Source of the DNA: Rhinopomastus cyanomelas
Taxonomy: Eukaryota; Chordata; Aves; Bucerotiformes; Rhinopomastidae
Reading direction: 5' to 3'
DNA: 64,000 bases
Assembly: GCA_013400115.1 (NCBI GenBank)
Contig: VXBP01002775.1
Location: 394,189 to 458,188 of the forward strand
A program made the translations under genes and the position numbers. The notes below the pieces were generated by a model. It searched no databases and had not been told where the DNA came from. It saw only the letters and a program-made list of their open reading frames with translations. Positions 10,256 through 23,400 of the stretch are shown here, piece by piece. Position 1 is the stretch's first letter. Every line of letters begins with the position of its first letter.

Positions 10256-13200
10256 ACTTTTAAGTCTGTGTCTAATCTGGGTGCTGATGCCTGAATAGAC
10301 CCAGACTTCAGTTTTCACACTCTTCCTCTATTGACAGTATGGATAATTGAGATCCATATTGCTGCTCTGTTATCCTTTGGGAAAGCCAAAGTGAAAAGCA
10401 ATTTGACACTCCTTGTCTTTGTGTTTGTAGAGAGCCCAAAGAGGCTATACCTGTGCCCTGCAAATCTTCATCTTGCAGTGAGACTGCTTCTTTTGCCCAT
10501 TTACTTGATTCAGTTTGATCACAGCTTCCAGGGAGTGGCGTGGGGGAGACAGGTTGTCAGCCAAGAGCTGTTGGAATCACAGATGGCATTGATTCCTTCC
10601 ACAAAGCCCATTGCCTTTCCTTCAGAGTATTTTACAGAAATCAAACTGTCACTCTTATTTTAAGCAGTTCTAGCTGTAAAATTTCTTTTTCTGTTGTTCT
10701 TTAGTACCACTCTACTATTTCTGTATTATAAGCTGTTTGGAAGATTATTTGTTTTAATAAGATGGTCGCATTAAGTGCCAAGGTGTGATTCTGCCGTATT
10801 TGAAATGACAAACACCGAGGATTTTAGTGTGCAGAGAGTCTGTTTGGGTTTGAAGAGCAACAGAATGCATTAGCTGCCTTGAAAGAGCAGTAAACTGAGA
10901 AGACAGTGCTATCAATAAAAGCGCAGACTCTTCTGTGTCTTTATGGATGAATCTGTTGTTTCCAGGTAAGGGTTGCTGAATGCTGCCTGCTCTGCCTCTC
11001 CTCAGTTCCCTTTTGTTGTTTTTGGATGCATTTCAAAAGAATGCGTTGTTCAATCCATGACCTTCCTACTTAGCTATACTGGGTCATCTCTGAATGTTAA
11101 ATTTGATCTGCAGAGCAACATTTATAGCGTTTTTGAAAGGATTTCAGCACATTTCTTGATCTTGATTGCTGGGAATGTTTTCCAGGAGGGTTTTCTCTGT
11201 GACCTTTCCAGGAACTGAGAATGAAGTTGATGTGCCTGAAGTGTCCTCAATCGTCTTTGCTATGTTTTTTAGGATGGATATGGTGTTATGACGTTTGTCT
11301 TTCTCTAGTCATCAGTCATCACTTTAGAGCACCCTAATCTCCCAAGATTATGATCTTCCATATGTCCATGTATGTGTAGTATATGTCTTCCTTAGTCTGC
11401 TTTTTGCTGCTACTGTTTTACTGTTGTTTACTGCCACTGGTGCCCTTTGCAGCCCTTGCTAGGTTAAATCTCAGCCTGACTTTAGCTCTCTTAACCCCAT
11501 CCCTGCATACTCCTGTGTTCTCCTGAGTAACCTCTCCCTGCCTCCCTCTTCCTTGTGCACTAGGTTTGCACTGGAGTTCATTAAATTGAATCTCTTCTGC
11601 CCTTCTGGCACAGGTGCTCATCTTTCTGCCCATAAAATGGGCCTGTCACGTGCTTTTGAGGAAGTTGACCCTGAGGGTCACACGGTTGTTCCGACCTCCT
11701 CCTGAAAACTATGAAGGATGTGACTTACCTAGTAAGACTGGATGTCTCTTAAAAATAAAATCCTAGCATTATAAGCTATGATCTTACACATTTTCAGCAG
11801 AACTTGGATACAGATGTGAGGATTCCCAAAAGAGCACAGCAGCTACATCCAGCTCAAGTTCCCACTTCTTTACTGTGTTCCTTTAGCTTTGTTTTTAGTA
11901 ACTGTGGTAATGACTGCTGTTTCCATTTCAGTGGAGCTTCCCTGTGATGCTGAAACAGTGAATTAGTTTACAGAGCTGCAAATGGTACGCAAACATCTAA
12001 CTTGAAACTGTGTCCGTGTGAATGGAAACAGCTTAGGGTGGTGGTGGGGTCAGTAGGATCTCAACGACACTTTTATAGTCTAATTTAACAGCTAAAATAC
12101 TGGCATAAAAGTGGTCGACATCCAGATTTTCCAGAGTGCTCTCACTCACAGGGAAAGGGGAAAGCCAGCTGGGTCTTCCCAGGCATAACTGGTTTCTTTG
12201 GGGAAGTTCCTTGAATAATACCTGGAACAAGCAGGATCCAGGAATGTTCTTGATGGGAATTACATTTGAAATAGTGCAAGCCTTAATGCAAGTCTGATTC
12301 TTTATGAGCAGTGACAGTTCTGTTTTCTCAGTGCTTGTGCTTACTAAAGTGTCTTTGTACAAACTGAGTTCTGATTTAATACCAAATGCTGGCTCGGTAC
12401 TGGAAATAAAACGGGCCCAGGAACTGAGCTCGAGCACTGGCCAGACTGCAGAGTCCCTGGCATGCTTTTTATCTATACCATCTGAACTCTCTAGGCCATT
12501 CTTCTCTCCCAGCATGTTTTGGGTGGCACCACATGCCAGGAGCCACTCCCAGCAGTCAGTGTAGGTAAGGCTCTGCTTCTGCTTCCTTCCAGCCTAATCG
12601 GCTGTACACTATCCCAGCAGGTCTCACAGCCTCAAACACCTCAAAAGCCATCCTGTTGTGCTGCAGGACGGGGAATACCTGACCTCATTTCCTACCATTG
12701 AAATAGCTGTGATACAGTCGTCATTTTGAGCTGAAAAATCCCTAGAAATAGTATGTTGAGGTCATAGGGGTGCTGTGTGAGCTATGAGAACTGCTTGCTT
12801 GTGTTTGCAAATGAGAACTACTTGACCACAATTCCGATAAATATTTTTTTCACTTGGTTGGGTTTTTGAAGGCACACTGGTTTCCACAAAATTCAGGTGA
12901 ACATGTGCAGTGTGTAAAGTGCAGTGCCCTAGACCTATTCCTCATGTTGGCCACTTTGTTCAACGTCATATGTGTGTTATTCCATCCAGGTACACCATTC
13001 TCTCTGTGTGCTGCTAATAACTGAGTCATGGATGTGTATACAAGTTAAATCCTGGGTCCTTATCTCGCTTGCACACACCCACAGCTGGCTTAAGGAGGAC
13101 CAGTGTTCAAGCTGTGAAGTCCAAGCATGAAGGTGTTAGGAATGGGGAGGGGGTTAACGTTCCCTGTTTCTTACAGCTTCTAGTAGCTACAAAGAAACTC

Positions 13201-14461
13201 TGACCGATGCTTTCCCTTCAGCAGATCATCACTCTTGGTGGTGCTGTAATGCAGACAACAGTCTGAAACAGTTCTTTCTTTCTCTTTGTTGTTCAGCTGT
13301 TGGCCTTTACACTTCAACTCTGCTCTGAAGACAAGGGTTATGAATTTTCTCACTCCTGCAGTGCCTCTTTCACAAAAATTCCAGTTCAGGAGAATCACCT
13401 GCTCTGATATAATCTTGTGACATCTCGTGAAATTTTGCCAGGAAGTTTCACAGTTTTACAGGTAGAATTGGAAACCTGGGATTTGGCTCCTTTTGTCTCC
13501 AGGTGAAGTGCATGGACGTGCACTGCAGGAAGCACTTGGGCTGTTCTTATTCCCTTGCCACTCCAGTGCTACATCTCCTCGCGGCAGCCCCTTTTCTCTC
13601 TTACCTACATGAGTGTCAGAGTTTGGTTTCAGCACCATTACCTTCCTTTCTGCTTTTTTTCACTGCTCTTTTCTCAGTCAATTAGCATCACATCTTGTGC
13701 AGCCTGTTGGTGTGTTTCTGTCCCTGGTTTTACCGAAGGCTGTCTCACAGCAGCTTCCTTTTAGTCTCATCTCCAGTGCCTCTGCATGCTGGCTGTATGC
13801 TGGACAATATCATCCTTTCTGGAAGCTGCAGGTGCTTGTTGTTCAGAGGGAGTGTGTAGCTTTGCTTGAAAACCTGGCCCAGAAGGAGTGTGCTCACACA
13901 CTAGTGGGGTGTGCTGTGCGTGCCGTCTGGTCAGTTCAAAGCACAGTGGGACAGCTGAGTGTCCAAGCTGGGGCTGAGGACTTAGAAAATCTAGAGTCCA
14001 GTTGTATGCAAATGATATTGCATCCTCAGGAACTGTGGTGTCCATCAGAGAAAAACCACTTGGGGGTTTAATTTCACATCCATGGCTCAAGACTTGATAT
14101 AGCTAGATCTGTGGGACATGAGTGAAAAAAGTAGCTGAACTTTTTGTCATGGCTGAAACTTCTTAGGTAAAAACCAACCTTTACTGAGGAAGATGCCTAG
14201 CATAGTCATTTTATAGTAGGTAAATTTACTTTTGCCTGGAAAATTGCCTAACATATACCACTTGGCAACATCAGAAGCGATACTTAGACATGCTCAGAGT
14301 GGATTTAGGTGAGAATTGTGTGTTACATGAGGAGAGCATTTGGTCCACAGATTAAAAATTTTCTGTTGTAAAAGTGATGTAACATAATGATTTTCTGTGT
14401 CAAAAGGTAGGAGCTTTCTAGTGAAAATTATATTAACTGGTAATTTCTTCTTTTATTTAAG

Positions 14462-14499
14462 TGTCTGAAGACAACAGGAAACATGGAAGGTCATAAGTA
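14462..14499 (+). CDS. ICA1: ICA1 exon 2 (start codon exon; CDS from 14483)
   Basis: A 38-nt exon between the acceptor tttaag (AG at 14460-14461) and the consensus donor gtaagt at 14500. ATG at 14483-14485 has a strong context (A at -3, G at +4). Only 17 coding bases follow, encoding M-E-G-H-K plus two bases of a Tyr codon. The human protein begins similarly with a short M-S-G-H-K exon. The split codon TA|C joins exon 3. Unspliced, the same position reads TAG, so intron retention would end translation after five residues. Confidence 0.88.
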
Positions 14500-17400
14500 G
14501 TAAGTACCTTGACCATTTCTTGTCATTCTAAAGAGCCAATAGTGTTTTACGTGTTGATTTGTCACTGCCTGAGTCTATCACATTATTTTCTGACATGTAG
14601 TCTGCTAGGGAGTTCATATAAATACCTTCTGTTTAGAAACAGAGAAATGAAAAGCTGCCAAAGAATGGAAAAATTAATTACTGGGCTAAAAAGTAGCTTA
14701 TTGTAAGTGTTCTGCCTAAGGGCAAGTAGTGTTTTAGGAGGTTTATCCATGGTTGTCAACTCCAGAATAACATACATTCTTTTAGTTACGTTTTCTAGTT
14801 GCTTGACACAAAATCCATTTCAAAAGGTAATTGTAAATGTCCACAGTAAAAACTGCCCACTGAATATTTCAGTACTGTGGTAATAAATTTTTCATTATCT
14901 TAAGCATAAGCACAAGTGCCTTCTCCAAATGAAATTAGAAGCTGAGTCTGTGTGTTGTTTAAAGATTGCAGACCTCAGATTCCTTCAATTTGTTTATCAG
15001 TCTCTAAACCAGGAATCTGGTTGGGGGTTTTTTGTGACCTCATATTCATACCTCAGTTTTATTTCTTGCACCGTGCTTCCAGAGTTTCTAGTGACCCTGG
15101 ATGAAGGTGATACCAAGACTGGTTGACATCAGATGACGTATGGTGTTTACTTTGCTTTACCAATGAACTGAGATACCATTTATCTGCACAGCTGTAGCAG
15201 AATTTAGAGCACACAGCTAGAGAGGCAGCTCTCTCTATATAAAAATGAGTGTAAATACTGCCTTGTGAGTCGTTTAAGAAGTATGATTTTTGAAGTCATG
15301 CCATTTTAATTAAAATTTCATGTTCTGTTTTCTCATAATGCAAGGGGATCTTCTTGTTATTTATCAGAGGTTGTAGATTTTAATAATTTAAAGGTGGAGC
15401 ATGTGCCAGGTCAGTATAGGCTGCACCTAACCTCATTGTTTGTAGCCAGAGCACAATAGTTTGTGCAGAATTCCACATCAAAGGGGTATGTTTGCATGTG
15501 TTATTTATTTTGTGCTGTTGCACAAAAAAGGCCTTTATTTTAATTTTTTTATAGAAGTCATAAACTATTGGAACTAATGTTTAGGCAGAATTAAATGGGT
15601 AAATATCTTTGCTTTTAAAGTTTGAGGAAGAAGCCAAGAAGTGCCGCGTGTAAGTGCATTTTGAATTTTGACCTTGCTCACCTCCAGTTTAATTTCTTCC
15701 CATTTCCTTGGTAGTTAAAGCACTGTCTTCTCACTCACTGATTAAAAACAACTAACACAAATAACAAATCCTGGTGAAACAGACTTCCTTTCCATGTGAA
15801 ATTGTGTCACTAGTAACTATGTAGGGCAGATGTGCCACCCTTTTGGGGACAGTGTGTACCCATGGCTTGTTCTTTCAGAATTGCCATAGACAGCTAATGA
15901 TAGATAGGTGGGTAGGTAGATAGATGGATGGATGGACAGACATACATAGATGTGTGTGTGTTGATACATGATGTGTATATTGGTTCTTAAGACTTGGGAC
16001 AATAGCATCCCTAAGCTTTCTGTCTATTGTAAACAGAGGTAGTGGGCAGTATCTCTGTAGCGAACCACAGTTTGTCATTGTCACTCCACAGTTGTATCTG
16101 GGTATCTTTTTCCAAAATAAACCCGACCTCTTCAGTTTTCCTGCAGTATTTAATAGAGAGAGTTTTATCAATCATTTACTTCTACAATTACAGAATTGCA
16201 GAATGTTTGGGGGTTAGAAGGGACCTCTAGAGATGATTTAGAGTGATCCTCTTGCCAGAGCAGACTCATCTAGAGCAGATTACACAGAACCACATCCAGG
16301 CAGGTTTTTAATATCTCCAGAAATGAAGATTCTGCAGCCTCTTTGGGCAGCCTGTTCCAGTACTCTGCCACCCTCCAAGAAAATAAGTTTCTCTTCATGT
16401 TCTAGTGGAATTTCCTGCGTTTCAGTTTGTGCCCATTGCCTCTTGTTCTGTTGCTGGACACCACTGAGAAGAGTGTGGTTTTTTTTCCTCTTAACACCCG
16501 TGCTTTAGATCTCTGTAGCTATTGATATATCTGCAAAATCACCACAGCTTTTTATATATGCACATGGGGGGAAAGCATGTGCTCTGCAGCAATTAGTAAT
16601 GAAAGAGAGACAGATTTCATTGTGAAGCTGTATTTTCCATTAAACCCTCTTGGTGTGGTTTGAGTATTGTGGAATATGGAATGTGTCTTTAGACCGTAGT
16701 TTTTATTAAGTCTGCTGCAGGAAGGTAGAACCATCTGTCAGTATAAAATAGTCCTTGTAAAAATTATTACCTATTACACGCCCACAGTTGTCAGGAAGTC
16801 ATTGCATAAAGATAGATATGAGCTTTATCTTCCACATACCGTGCTCAAAAGAGGTGAGCATTCTTCTAGTTCTTATTATTCAGTTATAAAAAGTGAGGAC
16901 AAGAAGTAGTCTAGTGCCAGTACATGTCCCAGTGACAAGACAAGGGACAGAGGTCACAAACTGGAACACACAAGGTTCCATCTAACCACAAGAAAACTTA
17001 TTTACTGTGAGGGTAATGGAGCACTGGAAAAAGCTGCCCAGAAGGGTTGCAGAGACTTCTCTGGAGATGTTCAAAACTCACCTGAGTGTGTTCCTGTGTG
17101 ATCTTGCTCTAGCAGAGAGGATGGACCAGATGATCTTCAGAGGTCCCTTCCAACTCCTAGCAGTCTGTGATTCTGAGATAAAATTATCTTTGCAAAATCC
17201 TTACACTGCTGAAATGGCTTGAAAATTGCTGCCAACTCAGCTAATTCACATGAAACTCTGGTATTAGTTGTACAAAAATAAAAAGTCCAATTAATGAGCT
17301 GTAAGTCATTCCACAATACATTGAGAAGAATTTGCTGCAGCTGTTCGTTTGGCAGCACTGCATGCTGAAGACATTAGAATTGACAGCAGTGTGTTGGTTT

Positions 17401-20400
17401 TCAAAGTAGAATGGGCAAATATAGTACTACCTTAAGTGTTGTTTTATTAATGTGTAATGCAGAGGTGCATGTTGGACTCGTGGAATCGTTTAGGTTGGAA
17501 AAGACCTTTAGGATCCAGTCCAACCATTACCCTAACTTCGCCAAGCTCACCGCTAAACCTTGTCTTTAAACTCCTGTGTTTATCTGCATGCAAATGCTAA
17601 TATCCTTAGTGGAAATGCATTACTCTAGCATGTCAGACTTCTTTTGTAAGCATCCTATTGAAGTTCTGTGATTTTTGTTTCCTAATATTCTAGCAATTAT
17701 CCAAGGGAATTTTATGACCAATATGCCCAAAGCCAAGAAAAATCTGTGGTCAATAAAATGCAACAGAAATACTGGAAAACAAAACAGACTCTTATAAAAG
17801 TTACAGGAAAAAAGGAAGATGAGCATGTTGTGGCTTCAGATGCAGATCTGGATGCAAAGCTAGAGGTTTGTAATGTGTATTCTCTGTTAATTCTGAAAAT
17901 GTTTTCATTTCTATGTGGTCTATAATATGTGTATGCATAGTATAAAATATATACATTTTAAAATTACTTTGTTGTGATATCTTTGCTAGTTTTTCACAAA
18001 AGTTTCTAGGTAAATACAGGGAGTATGGTGGTGTTTTCTAACACAAACCCATGTCTCTCAGTCTTTATTTGGAACCAACATCTCTTGTATTTATTTTCAG
18101 GTTTTTGGGGCAAGTGTTTTTCCCTCTGTGGGCAGAGAGGAGCAGGAGACTTTGTGCTTGTATCAGTCATTCTTATCCCTTGTTCATATCTATCTATTTT
18201 TTTATGAGTAGCATTCTATAGCATGTGCAAGTGCAATCTCTTTATACAGTTCTAACACACCACATACCTCAGAAAAGCAGCAAGGAGCAAGGTGCATGGT
18301 ACACTCAGCTCTCTGGAGGTCTTGTGCAGACAAGCAGGTTGTGTGACGTGACCAGAGAAGCTTTTCCAAGTCTGTAAAATGTAACCAAGAGAGGAAATCC
18401 TGCTGTATAACAAGCACAATCCAACTGTCTCTATCCTCAACCCCACTGAACAAAAAAATATTAAGGGTCTGCAGATTGAAGAGGATGAACATCTTTGACA
18501 AAAAGCAACAGGACTTCCAAAGTGCGATAATCAAGTTAGCCTCCAGCTAAGTCTTGTCTGTATTATTCTGTTACATAAGGGTAAAGGTTTTGCCTTACTG
18601 GTTTTCTAGCAGTTTCTTAGAAAACTGTTGACACAGAATAATCAGTTTGTGTTTTAACCGAAATACAAGAGGCTGTTATACAGTGACCAAATCCTTGTAG
18701 TTCTAGCTAACGTAGAACCATAGAGTGCTTTCTGTTGGAAGGAACCTCCAGTGGTCATCTAGTCTAATCCCAACCCTGCAGTAAGCTGGGACACCTCCAG
18801 CTAGATCAGGTGCCCTGGTTATGACTATAACAGTGATTAGAGTGATCATCGTAATAGTGATAACGTGGTGGTTGTAGCTGTTGGTTCTTCATGATGGGCT
18901 ATTAATCAAGGGTACTGATGTGTAAAGCAATCTGGAAAGGGTGGAAGTTTATAGATATATATATAAAATGTATAATATATATTAAAATATAATATATTTA
19001 TATTTAATTATATTAAATGTACATATATTGATATATGTAAAAATTTCCTATACGTTATATATATAAATAGATATTATTTATTTGAATATATCTTATTTAT
19101 TATATACAGTCCTAATTGCCAACTCTGCTTGCTGTGGTTCAGGTTCGTCAGGAAGGATGCTTTGTTAGTTCAGGTGGGATTTGAAATAGGGCAAGTTGTC
19201 TTTGCCAGTTAAAAAACAATAAGCATGTTTTTACCTGGACAACTTCTCAACTGCAGGCTACACTCCCAGTTTTAAGAGAGTGTTCCATGTGAATGTACAG
19301 GAAGGAAAACAGTTACTGTGCTGGTAGTCTGTTATGCTTGTGCTCGTGTAGTGATTGATGCAAGTTTCAAGTATAGGTTGGAGTTCTTAGACAAGCAGAT
19401 AAAGAGAAATAACTTCCTGTTTTCTAGAAAACGTAGTCCAGATTGGCTTTTTTTCTTCTCTACTTTCTTTGAAAATTGCTGCTTTATAAATGGATTAGAA
19501 AACCAGGAAGAAGTTCAGCGTAAATCAATACATTTAGATATTAAGGGGAACACATTTGCATTGGTCCATCTAGATCACCGTGTTAAAAGTTCAGTGTGTG
19601 TATTGTCAGACATGATAAACATGATGGACATTTTGAAAACTTCTTGCTGTGCTGAGAGTGTTTTAGAAGCAGAGATTTGCACATCTTCATTTATATCTGA
19701 AAGAAAAAACCCTCAAGACAAAAAAAAACCCAATAGAGCACTTTGGTTAAACTGCCAGTTGTTTAGATTTTATATTATATTTATATTTGTTCTCCTTTTC
19801 TAAGTTATGATTGGTCTCTCTCTGCTTTTTCTTTGATTAAATTGTCTACTGAAACTACAATTGATGAAGAAAAATTACTTTCAAGCTGCAAAGATTACTC
19901 ATTGTTCAAGATGAAAATAGTGAACCCTAATAATTTCTGACAAAAATATTGAACTCTTTCTTGTATTTTAACTGTTAGTGTTTCTTGTGTGTGCTTACAA
20001 TTGAGTTTTTTCTGTTTTGTCTCAATATCAGCTGTTCCACTCCATTCAAAGAACTTGTATGGAGCTGCTGAAAGTAATTGAACTGTATCAGAAAAGGATT
20101 TGTTGTAAGTATGGTCAAATGCTCTAGCTAAAATGATAAACACTGTGGAATCATTGAACGAGTAAAAAAGTAAAAATGAAAGTAGGAAAGTACCAGTTGA
20201 ATCCTCCTTAGAAATGCCATGTTTCTTGCAGACAGATGAAGGCAGGTTTGCTTCTTTTCTTGAAGCTCTAGTTCTTAAGGTTTCTACTGGATGTAATTAT
20301 AGGATGAAGCTTGATTTCTAAGGAGGTTTTTTTTCTCATGACTCATAGCTAGTTTCAATTCAGAAGAGTCTAGTCTTAGAAATCCTGTCTCTATTCTGAT

Positions 20401-23400
20401 CCATTTGTTATTTGGTTTTTTAATCAGGATTTGACTACACAGAATATTTGATTTATTAATAGTTTTGTAATGAAGTAATAGAAGTAATCCATGCTATCAT
20501 GATTCATTTGGCAATGCTGACTTGGCTGTTACAGGTAAACAGTAATTAGTGTCAGTCATTAGTGACAAACAGGGACCTCATATAGAAAGTTTCAAACAGC
20601 AGGTTATATTAAATAACTTCTAAGGGTTGTCTGCAATCAATATTGTCTGATTCTCTGCTGCTGTGATTTCTGACCTGGAGAAGAGAAGCCAGCTTCAAAG
20701 ACACCGTTCAGTTTGCTTTATTTTGTTGAAAGTTATCCATATTTTCCTCAAGCCTTTCAGTTTTCTTTTGCTTGTCCAAAGAGAGGCAGAGATAATGCCT
20801 CAGGATCTGGAGGTAAAATTTCCATTATAGGGTATTGAGTTCAGGAAGTTTTTCCATGCTAGCAGGTGAAATCTGTGGCTTGGAGGTTCTTGTGTGAAAA
20901 ACAGGCAGTTAATTTGAAATAGGTATATTTCAAATATTAGAAATACAAATTTTAAAATAACCATTGAATTGCTTAGAATGTTTAAGCTCTAAAACAGTTT
21001 TGCAAAATAGTTTGAAAATAAGGATTCTTTAAAATGAAGTACTTGATTTTTCATTTGAGAAAGTACTTTCTTTAGCCAAGCATGAAAAATGGAGAGGAAG
21101 AGGGGAAAACAAATTGAATGAGCTTTGGGTAGTATAACTCAGATTTCACTTGAGTGCCAGTATGCTACCAAAAAAGAACTGGTGGTATAAGAAGATTTCA
21201 AAAACCCAACAAACCAGTCAAAAAACCCAAGACTAAAAGATACTGTGTTCAAGACTGGGCCCTTTTTCTAATCTAACTAACCCAGTTCTTTTGTTTCAGA
21301 AAGAAATAGCATGTTTCTGCTGTTGGCATGCGTTGCTTTTGGCACTGATGGAATTGTGTGATTCTCGTTAAGTTTATCAACAAATGTCTCCAGTGAATCA
21401 GAGCTACTGTTTACTAAATGCAGGCATTCCATGAAATCATTTGTTTTTGCTGTGCTGCTTTTGATTTGTTTTAACCTCTTTGATGTCAGGTCAGTTTTAA
21501 AGCTTTTAGGAACCTGTTAAATAACATGCTTGACCACTCATTTATTTTTCATTAGTTCTGTCTCAGGAAGAAAATGAACTGGGGAAATTTCTTCGATCAC
21601 AGGGTTCTCAGGATAAAACGAGAGCAGGAAAAATGATGCAAGCCACAGGAAAGGCCCTCTGCTTCTCTTCTCAGCAAAGGTATACGTGTCAGAATTACTG
21701 TCTGATTTAACAGTGTATGTGGGCTAACCTTGATTCAGTCAAGGAGCCCAGAGAGGGGCACATGCCGAACACCTAGCAAACACATGCTGCTACCCATAGC
21801 CCTTGTCTGTGACCCTGTGTTTGCTCAGAGAGTTTAAAAGTTATGGCATTATGAGTCATAAAATGCTTTGTTTAACAGTATGGAGACTTGAAAGTTTGAA
21901 GTTCACCATCATTTGTGAGGGGAAAATTCTATTCCATTTTTCTTTACAGAATGTTTGGGAGCTTTTCACTATTGTGATGTTTTCTGGCTTTAGCCTAAAA
22001 GTGCAGTCATTTGGCTCAAAATAAGACATCGCATGCAGAGCACTGAGAATTTCCTGTGTTTATCTTGGGATAGATTTTGGTCATTAGCACATCTAGGAAC
22101 AACCATGAGTGGGATCTTTAAAACACATGTAAGGCACCTTTGAGCAAAAGTGCTGATGGCTTGCTTCTTTATAGAGCTTAACTGTTTGTAGAAGTGCCAG
22201 TGTCAGTTTATGACACGTCTGCATAAACTGAGTTTTCCTTTGGATGGTTGGGTATTTGCAGAAAGAGGGAAAAACATGGAAGAAAGAGCCATGCTGAGGA
22301 GTTCACGTTTTATCATATGTTTTACCAACAGATTTTTAAGGCATCTTTTTAAACAAACTTATTTAAAAATAAAACAATTGTCTTTCATCTCTTGAGACAT
22401 CCAGCTTTTCAGCTGGAGATCAAATAGCTGGAGCTCAATACAAAACTGTTTGCTGATTACTGGAGCTGAAATTAGAAATTCTCTTATGCCTAGGAAGTCC
22501 TTAAGCAACATGTTAAAATAACCATACGCTGGCGTGGAACTGATTGAACAAGTCAAGTGGCTGCGGGCAGCCAAGAGGAAAGCAGGAGGGAGCAAAGCAA
22601 TAGTTAAAGTAATCCTGCCTAGTTCTGAGATTCCCATTAGGAGCTGAAGACATGGCATAGGGAAGACAACAGTGTCCCCTGCTGCCTTTCCAAAGTGTGG
22701 TTGCTGGAGGGAATATTCAATCTGAACAATTTCTTTGAAGGAATTGTTCAGATTCCCTAAAAAAAGAAATGGAGAAGGAAAAATGCAGATAATGACCTAG
22801 TTGTCAGATTTACATGTACAGTTGAAGAATAAAAGGCTAATAGAATCCCTTTTTGTGAGGCTCACCATGACAGCCCTGATACGTCTGGGGTATATATCCA
22901 GTCATAAATTCCCTCAGGTATGTTTCTGGAGATGTTAAATGCAGCTTGCAGAGAGGAGTGCTGGTAGCATGCAAACAGCTTGGCTAACTCAAAGACATAC
23001 CTGGGTATGGGTTTTACTGATTCCTAGTAAAGTGTCAGCGATTGTGTTAATCTGTCTGCATTTATGGAGCAACTGTCTCATGTTTCTCTCCTTCATTTTC
23101 TGTCTTTTGTGCCTTCCTCCCTCCAGATTAGCACTGCGTGCTCCTTTGAGTAGATTGTATCAGGAAGTGGAGACTTTCAGATATAGGGCCATCTCGGACA
23201 CGTGGCTGACAGTAAACCGAATGGAACAGTATCGGACTGAATACAGAGGAGCTCTGCTCTGGATGAAAGATGTGTCCCAGGAGCTGGACCCAGATCTTTA
23301 TAAGCAGATGGAAAAGTTCAGGAAGGTACGAACTTGCCTGTAGTTTCCTGGAAGGGGATGCCTGCTGAATGACAGTGATACATGGGTTTGGGTCTTCCGA

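Larger units (their letters stand above)
3705..14461 (+). other. ICA1: ICA1 intron 1
   Basis: A 10.8-kb intron between the CpG-island donor and the acceptor 'tttatttaag' ending at 14461. It holds clustered CR1 copies between 7.68 and 10.26 kb (listed separately). The remaining stretches (4.1-7.67, 9.05-9.71 and 10.26-14.46 kb) are AT-rich unique sequence. I see no additional exon, RNA gene or other repeat in them. Open frames of up to 160 codons on either strand here look random. Confidence 0.7.
14500..17693 (+). other. ICA1: ICA1 intron 2
   Basis: A 3.2-kb intron. It contains a tetranucleotide microsatellite (15895-15962) and three CR1 fragments between 16.19 and 17.57 kb (listed separately). 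The remainder is AT-rich and shows nothing I can identify. Confidence 0.75.
17866..20031 (+). other. ICA1: ICA1 intron 3
   Basis: A 2.2-kb intron. It contains one CR1 tip (18712-18818) and an extremely AT-rich low-complexity tract (18952-19110). A 161-codon + strand open frame at 19318-19803 looks random and is not annotated as a gene. Confidence 0.75.

Noticed and set aside
12033..12515. 160-codon - strand open frame in ICA1 intron 1
   Set aside because: No recognisable family, motif or codon-bias signal, and it lies in AT-rich intronic sequence. I could not see splice sites extending it. A database search would be needed to revive it.
13613..14071. 152-codon + strand open frame before ICA1 exon 2
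   Set aside because: Overlaps other random frames, has no similarity that I recognise, and is not contiguous in phase with ICA1 exon 2.
19318..19803. 161-codon + strand open frame in ICA1 intron 3
   Set aside because: Composition is random, with aromatic and basic runs from AT-rich DNA. No conserved motif or promoter context is present.
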